A stretch of 64,000 bases of DNA, taken from assembly GCA_937974275.1 (NCBI GenBank), contig CALJIF010000040.1, positions 1 through 64,000 of the forward strand, read 5' to 3'. The stretch comes from an uncultured Flavobacteriales bacterium. GTDB taxonomy: Bacteria; Bacteroidota; Bacteroidia; Palsa-965. Numbering within the stretch: the stretch's first letter is position 1; each line of letters begins with the position of its first letter. The notes beneath the pieces were generated by a model that had not been told where the DNA came from, searched no databases, and worked only from the letters and a program-made list of their open reading frames with translations. This document shows positions 59,472-64,000 of this stretch, piece by piece. The position numbers were made by a program, and so were the translations under genes.

Positions 59472-61745
59472 ATGGCAAAATTTCGAAAGCAGGATGCGCT
59501 GGATTACCATTCGCAGGGCAGACCGGGAAAAATCGAAGTTGTTCCAACAAAACCATATAGTTCGCAACGAGATTTAACACTGGCTTATTCGCCGGGTGTT
59601 GCGGAGCCTTGTTTGGACATCGAGAAAAATCCTGAAGATGCTTACAAGTACACCTCAAAAGGAAATTTGGTAGCCGTTATATCCAATGGTACTGCGGTGT
59701 TGGGACTTGGTGATATCGGTGCATTAGCATCAAAGCCGGTGATGGAAGGAAAGGGAATGCTCTTCAAAATTTACGCTGATATTGACGTGTTCGATATTGA
59801 AGTGGATACCAAAGACATCGAAACCTTTATCACTACGGTTAAAGCGATTGCTCCAACTTTCGGCGGTATTAATCTGGAAGACATAAAAGCTCCGGAGTGC
59901 TTTGAAATAGAGCGTCGCCTTAAAGAGGAACTGGATATTCCGTTGATGCACGATGATCAGCACGGTACTGCCATTATTTCTTCTGCTGCCTTGATTAATG
60001 CGTGTGAACTTGCCGGGAAGAAACTGGAAGATGTGAAGTTGGTAGTGAACGGTGCAGGAGCATCGGCTATTTCTTGTGCGAAGATGTACGAAGCTGTTGG
60101 TGTAAAACGCTCGAACATTACTATGCTCGATAGCAAAGGAGTGCTGTCAACGGAGCGCGATGATCTTGATGAAAATAAAAAGTATTTCGCACGTCCATCG
60201 AAAGGTATTACCACGTTGGAAGATGCGATGAAAGGTGCGGACGTGTTCGTGGGATTGTCAAAGGGTAATGTGGTGAATGCCGACATGGTGCGTTCAATGG
60301 CTGATCGTCCTGTTGTATTTGCGCTGGCTAATCCTGATCCTGAAATTTCGTACGATACAGCGATTGCTGCGCGCCCGGATATTATCATGGCAACCGGACG
60401 TTCTGATCATCCTAATCAGGTGAATAATGTCTTAGGATTTCCTTTCATCTTCCGTGGAGCTTTAGATGTTCGTGCAACGCAAATTAATGAAGCCATGAAA
60501 TTGGCTGCAGCGTATGCAATTGCTCAACTTGCGAAAGAGCCGGTTCCTGATGATGTCAACTTGGCTTACGATACACGTAACTTATCGTTTGGACCAACCT
60601 ACATTATTCCGAAACCTATCGACTCCCGATTGATTTCGACAGTTGCCCCTGCTGTTGCTAAAGCGGCCATGGAGTCGGGTGTGGCAAGAAAAAGTATTAC
60701 CGATTGGGAAGCGTATAAAACAGAATTGAATAATCGACTTGGTTTAGATAACAAGTTGATGCGTGGCCTGGTTACAAAGGCGAAGCAGAATCCTAAGCGC
60801 GTTGTATTTGCTGAGGCAGATACCTACAAGATTTTGAAAGCGGCGCAATTGGTGCGTGAAGAAGGCATTGCTAAGCCCATTTTGCTTGGCGATAAAACAA
60901 AAATAGAACGCCTCATTCAGGAGCACAATCTGGATTTAGGAGATACTACAGTGATCGATCCACGGGATGCGTCACAGGAGGAAAATCGTCTACGTTTTGC
61001 CGAAATGTTTTTCCAAAAGCGCAAGCGTCGCGGTTTCACGCAGTATGAATCGAAACGCGTCATGCAGGATCGAAATTATTTCGGTGCCATGATGGTAGAG
61101 ACGGGTATGGCCGATGCGATGATTTCCGGATTGACTCGTCGTTACGGTGTGCCGATTAAGCCCGCATTGCAATGTATTGGCGTTCAGGAAGGTGTAAATC
61201 GTGTAGCGGGAATGTACATCATGTCTACCAAGCAAGGCAACTTTTTCTTTGCAGATACGACTATGAATGTAGATCCCACAGCACAGGAGCTGGTGGATAT
61301 TACAGTGTTAACAGCACAAGCCGTTAGAAGGTTTAATATCGTTCCGCGAATCGCATTGTTGTCGTATTCCAATTTTGGATCTGCACAAGGTGAAATCCCG
61401 GAAAAGGTTGCCGAGGCCGTGTCTATTTTGCACCGTGATTATCCGGGACTAATTGTAGACGGAGAAATGCAAGGAAATTTCGCACTTAATAATGATCTTT
61501 TGAAAGAGCAATTCCCATTCAGTGAATTGGTAGGGAAAAAGGTGAACACCTTGATTTTCCCGAATCTGGCATCGGGCAATATTTCTTATAAGTTGATGCA
61601 GGAATTGGGAAATGCCGAGGCCATTGGTCCCGTATTGTTGGGCTTACGCAAGCCGGTGCATGTGCTGCAACTAGGCAGTTCCGTTAGAGAAATTGTAAAC
61701 ATGGTCACTATTTCTGTAGTTGACGCTCAATCTTCCAAAGGGTAA
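59472..61745 (+). CDS. maeB: NADP-dependent malic enzyme fused to phosphotransacetylase domain
   Basis: 757 residues; oxidative decarboxylation of malate to pyruvate. The malic enzyme half (about 1-425) has LAYSPGVAEPC, VISNGTAVLGLGDIG, MHDDQHGTAI, VNGAGASAISC and FALANPDPEISY. The C-terminal half (about 430-757) is a phosphotransacetylase-like domain (RVVFAEADTYKILKAAQ, SGLTRRYGVPIKPALQ), usually regulatory. This MaeB architecture is normal. ruvA follows after two bases. Confidence 0.95.
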   Translation: MAKFRKQDALDYHSQGRPGKIEVVPTKPYSSQRDLTLAYSPGVAEPCLDIEKNPEDAYKYTSKGNLVAVISNGTAVLGLGDIGALASKPVMEGKGMLFKIYADIDVFDIEVDTKDIETFITTVKAIAPTFGGINLEDIKAPECFEIERRLKEELDIPLMHDDQHGTAIISSAALINACELAGKKLEDVKLVVNGAGASAISCAKMYEAVGVKRSNITMLDSKGVLSTERDDLDENKKYFARPSKGITTLEDAMKGADVFVGLSKGNVVNADMVRSMADRPVVFALANPDPEISYDTAIAARPDIIMATGRSDHPNQVNNVLGFPFIFRGALDVRATQINEAMKLAAAYAIAQLAKEPVPDDVNLAYDTRNLSFGPTYIIPKPIDSRLISTVAPAVAKAAMESGVARKSITDWEAYKTELNNRLGLDNKLMRGLVTKAKQNPKRVVFAEADTYKILKAAQLVREEGIAKPILLGDKTKIERLIQEHNLDLGDTTVIDPRDASQEENRLRFAEMFFQKRKRRGFTQYESKRVMQDRNYFGAMMVETGMADAMISGLTRRYGVPIKPALQCIGVQEGVNRVAGMYIMSTKQGNFFFADTTMNVDPTAQELVDITVLTAQAVRRFNIVPRIALLSYSNFGSAQGEIPEKVAEAVSILHRDYPGLIVDGEMQGNFALNNDLLKEQFPFSELVGKKVNTLIFPNLASGNISYKLMQELGNAEAIGPVLLGLRKPVHVLQLGSSVREIVNMVTISVVDAQSSKG

Positions 61746-61747
61746 GC

Positions 61748-62335
61748 ATGTACAACCATTTTCAAGGAAAGTTAGCGGTGAAGACGCCTACCTACGCAGT
61801 GATTGAATGCGCCGGTGTTGGCTATTTGTTGAACATTTCGTTGAATACGTTTACCAAACTGGGAGATGAAGAAAACTGTAAGTTATATGTGCATCTGGCA
61901 GTTCGTGAAGACGCGATGGTGTTGTACGGATTTGCAGATGAAGCTGAACGTGAAATTTTTCGTCAGTTGATTTCTGTATCGGGCGTAGGACCGGGAACAG
62001 CGCGCATGATCTTATCATCGTTGTCAGCCGGAGAAATTGAACAGGCTATTCAAACCGGAAATGTTGCGGTGTTGAAGGGCGTGAAGGGCATTGGCGAGAA
62101 GTCTGCACAACGCATCATCGTTGATTTAAAAGGCAAATTGGGCAAACAAGACGGCGCGTTGCCGGTACAAATGTTTGCCGGAGACAATAAATTGCGTGAA
62201 GAAGCGTTATCCGCGCTGGTAATGCTCGGCTTTGCGCGGAATATGGCAGAGAAGGCTGTCGAGAAATCCTTAAAAGCAGAGGGCAATGTGGTGTCGGTAG
62301 AACATTTAATTAAACTGGCATTAAAGAATCTATAG
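61748..62335 (+). CDS. ruvA: Holliday junction branch migration protein RuvA
   Basis: 195 residues; tetrameric DNA-binding partner of RuvB. The N-terminal OB domain is followed by two helix-hairpin-helix motifs (ISVSGVGPGTARMILS, LKGVKGIGEKSAQRIIVDLKGKL) and a C-terminal RuvB-binding helix domain (LREEALSALVMLGFARNMAEKAV). It is followed by sprA after seven bases, a linkage often seen in Bacteroidota. Confidence 0.96.
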   Translation: MYNHFQGKLAVKTPTYAVIECAGVGYLLNISLNTFTKLGDEENCKLYVHLAVREDAMVLYGFADEAEREIFRQLISVSGVGPGTARMILSSLSAGEIEQAIQTGNVAVLKGVKGIGEKSAQRIIVDLKGKLGKQDGALPVQMFAGDNKLREEALSALVMLGFARNMAEKAVEKSLKAEGNVVSVEHLIKLALKNL

Positions 62336-62342
62336 TCGTATC

Positions 62343-64000
62343 GTGAATCGCTTAGTCAAATATCTCGTTATTGTCGTAGCAGGCGTAAGTCTGTTTTCTA
62401 CGGTAATGAACAGCGATGCACGCGTTTACAAAGGTCAGCGTGGTCTCGTTGGCGGTAACGATACACCTGCGGTAGATACACTGGCATATCCGTTTAATGA
62501 CAATTCGTATCTCGATCCTTTGCATTACAGCAACAGTGGCAATCTGAAGCTGGAAGATCCATCGAATATTAAAACTAATGTTACCTACAATCCGGATAGC
62601 AATGTTTATCTGGTGGATCAAACATTGGGGAATAATGGCTTGATGTATCGCCCTTCATCGTACATGACTTTCGAAGAGTATTTGTATTACGACATGAAAA
62701 AGTCCGTGCGCGAATACTGGAAACAGCGGGAGCACGCGGAAAGTGAAAGTCAGGGCAGAGGCGGTAAAAGTTTGTTATCACCGATTAAAATCAACAGCGA
62801 AGGATTCGACCGCATTTTTGGTGGAGGCACGATAGACATTCGTCCTCAAGGTTCCGCAGAATTGATATTTGGTGTTAACGTTAACAAAACCAACAATCCA
62901 GCATTGCCTGAACGTCAGCGACGCATTGCAACATTTGATTTCGATGAAAAAATTCAGTTGAACGTTGTCGGTAAGATTGGCGAGAAATTGAAGTTGACTA
63001 CCAACTACAACACCGAATCCACATTTGAATTTGAAAATCAGATGAAGCTGGAATACACCGGTTTCGAAGATGAAATTATCAAGAAGATCGAAGCAGGTAA
63101 CGTAAACTTCGGTTTGAACACTTCATTGATCACGGGAAGTCAGACGTTGTTTGGTATTAAAACACAAATGCAGTTTGGTCGATTAACGGCAACGACAATT
63201 GTTTCGCAAGAGCGTGGTAAGAAGTCTGAGGTAAATGTTACGGGAGGCGCCCAGGTTAGCACTTTTGAAGTAACAGCGGACAACTACGAACAAAACAAAC
63301 ACTTCTTCCTTTCGCAGTATTTTTTCAATAATTACAACACCGCCTTGGCAAATTTCCCAGTTATCAATTCAGGTGTTTTTGTAACACGAATTGAAGTATG
63401 GGTAACGAACAGGACCGGTGCTGTTGACAATACAAGAAACATTGTCGCGCTTAGTGACATTGGTGAACCCGATGGCATGTTGGAAAGTGTTGGTACATCA
63501 TTCATCAGCAACAACCCTACACATCCTCAAATTCCGGATAATGATGTAAACGATTTGTATTCGCAGATGGTGGCAACTCCAGGCATTCGCGATATTAATA
63601 CACCGTTACAAACCTCATTGTCAGGATATATTTCACAAGGCTTTACCCAAGCAATCAACTACGAGCGTGTGAACAACGCGCGTAAATTATTGCCTACAGA
63701 ATATACGTACAACGAGCGTCTGGGTTACGTATCGTTGAACCAGGGACTAAACTTTGATGAGGTTGTTGCAGTGTCTTATCAATACACGCTGAATGGACAA
63801 GTGTATCAGGTAGGAGAATTTTCTACCGATTTCACAAACGGTCAGGACGCGTTAATTGTGAAAATGTTGAAGAGTACCAACAACGTTCCGAAGGTGAGTT
63901 TCAATTCGCAGCGGGTTCCTTACAAAACCTGGGACTTGATGATGAAGAATGTGTACTCCATCGGTGCGTATCAGGTGAATCCGCAAGACTTTCAATTGCA
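62343..64000 (+). CDS. sprA: T9SS/gliding motility translocon protein SprA, 5' part
   Basis: Starts with GTG 62343 (MNRLVKYLVIVVAGVSLFSTVM, signal peptide) and stays open to the window end, about 552 residues. SprA is the giant outer-membrane channel of the type IX secretion system, usually more than 2000 residues, so most lies outside. Recognised sections are DNSYLDPLHYSNSGNLKLE, YMTFEEYLYYDMKKSVREYWK, INSEGFDRIFGGGTIDIRPQG, LPERQRRIATFDFDEKIQLN and GNVNFGLNTSLITGSQTLFG. It would export the sorting-domain proteins encoded in this window. Confidence 0.93.
   Translation, partial: MNRLVKYLVIVVAGVSLFSTVMNSDARVYKGQRGLVGGNDTPAVDTLAYPFNDNSYLDPLHYSNSGNLKLEDPSNIKTNVTYNPDSNVYLVDQTLGNNGLMYRPSSYMTFEEYLYYDMKKSVREYWKQREHAESESQGRGGKSLLSPIKINSEGFDRIFGGGTIDIRPQGSAELIFGVNVNKTNNPALPERQRRIATFDFDEKIQLNVVGKIGEKLKLTTNYNTESTFEFENQMKLEYTGFEDEIIKKIEAGNVNFGLNTSLITGSQTLFGIKTQMQFGRLTATTIVSQERGKKSEVNVTGGAQVSTFEVTADNYEQNKHFFLSQYFFNNYNTALANFPVINSGVFVTRIEVWVTNRTGAVDNTRNIVALSDIGEPDGMLESVGTSFISNNPTHPQIPDNDVNDLYSQMVATPGIRDINTPLQTSLSGYISQGFTQAINYERVNNARKLLPTEYTYNERLGYVSLNQGLNFDEVVAVSYQYTLNGQVYQVGEFSTDFTNGQDALIVKMLKSTNNVPKVSFNSQRVPYKTWDLMMKNVYSIGAYQVNPQDFQL

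Overview
The window is a stretch of chromosome from a member of the Bacteroidota, most likely a marine- or freshwater-type flavobacterium relative. The evidence is the set of secreted proteins with type IX secretion system (T9SS) C-terminal sorting domains (five type A, one type B), the start of the gliding-motility/T9SS translocon gene sprA at the right edge, a complete Alternative Complex III (act) operon, futalosine-type menaquinone genes, a malic enzyme fused to phosphotransacetylase, near absence of Shine-Dalgarno sites, and promoters of the TTTG / TAnnTTTG type. I see no rRNA, tRNA, CRISPR array, insertion sequence or prophage. Base composition looks even and moderate throughout, so nothing stands out as recently acquired.

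Layout. 0.4-7.4 kb: a helicase, a lipoprotein/outer-membrane pair, and two T9SS-secreted proteins (an SGNH-type hydrolase and a LamG-like adhesin with tandem repeats). 7.5-12.2 kb (minus strand): the rimP-nusA-infB transcription/translation operon. 12.3-16.8 kb: a small membrane protein, a protein with about 21 MORN-like repeats, a cysteine desulfurase and a PKD-repeat T9SS protein. 16.9-24.3 kb: an EamA transporter, ispG, another T9SS protein, lepA and metF. 24.3-29.3 kb (minus): ribE, a large T9SS type B protein, a lipoprotein and mqnC. 29.4-37.9 kb (plus): a leucyl aminopeptidase, an orphan exported protein, pdxA, then the conserved yceD-rpmF-plsX-fabH-accB-accC lipid-synthesis block. 38.6-50.1 kb: the electron-transport block actABCDEF-coxB-coxA, which would carry electrons from menaquinol through Alternative Complex III to an aa3-type oxidase. 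50.1-52.8 kb: a barrel-like protein, ruvB, queG. 52.8-57.5 kb (minus): a run of envelope genes (TlpA-like thioredoxin, DUF6029-like barrel, Omp28-like lipoprotein, PorT-like barrel), ubiX and a 64-residue conserved gene. 57.8-64 kb: a T9SS protein, a sirtuin, maeB, ruvA and the 5' part of sprA.

The genes fit an aerobic, menaquinone-using, surface-active heterotroph. mqnC and ubiX fit the futalosine route to menaquinone, which feeds the act/cox chain. sprA belongs to the secretion channel that would export the six sorting-domain proteins.

The most unusual signals are regulatory. Several intrinsic-terminator hairpins lie just before start codons. The clearest is in the short leader of rimP-nusA-infB, downstream of a good Bacteroidota promoter, with a second terminator-like hairpin between nusA and infB; this suggests feedback through the termination factor NusA. 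Two copies of a TTGrT-N3-ATCAA dyad lie 147 bp apart upstream of the act/cox operon, the nearer one where the -33 element should be. A 64-residue gene has an almost perfect Shine-Dalgarno sequence in a genome that otherwise appears not to use them. ActA carries an extra N-terminal monohaem cytochrome domain. I found no clear new defence or mobile system.
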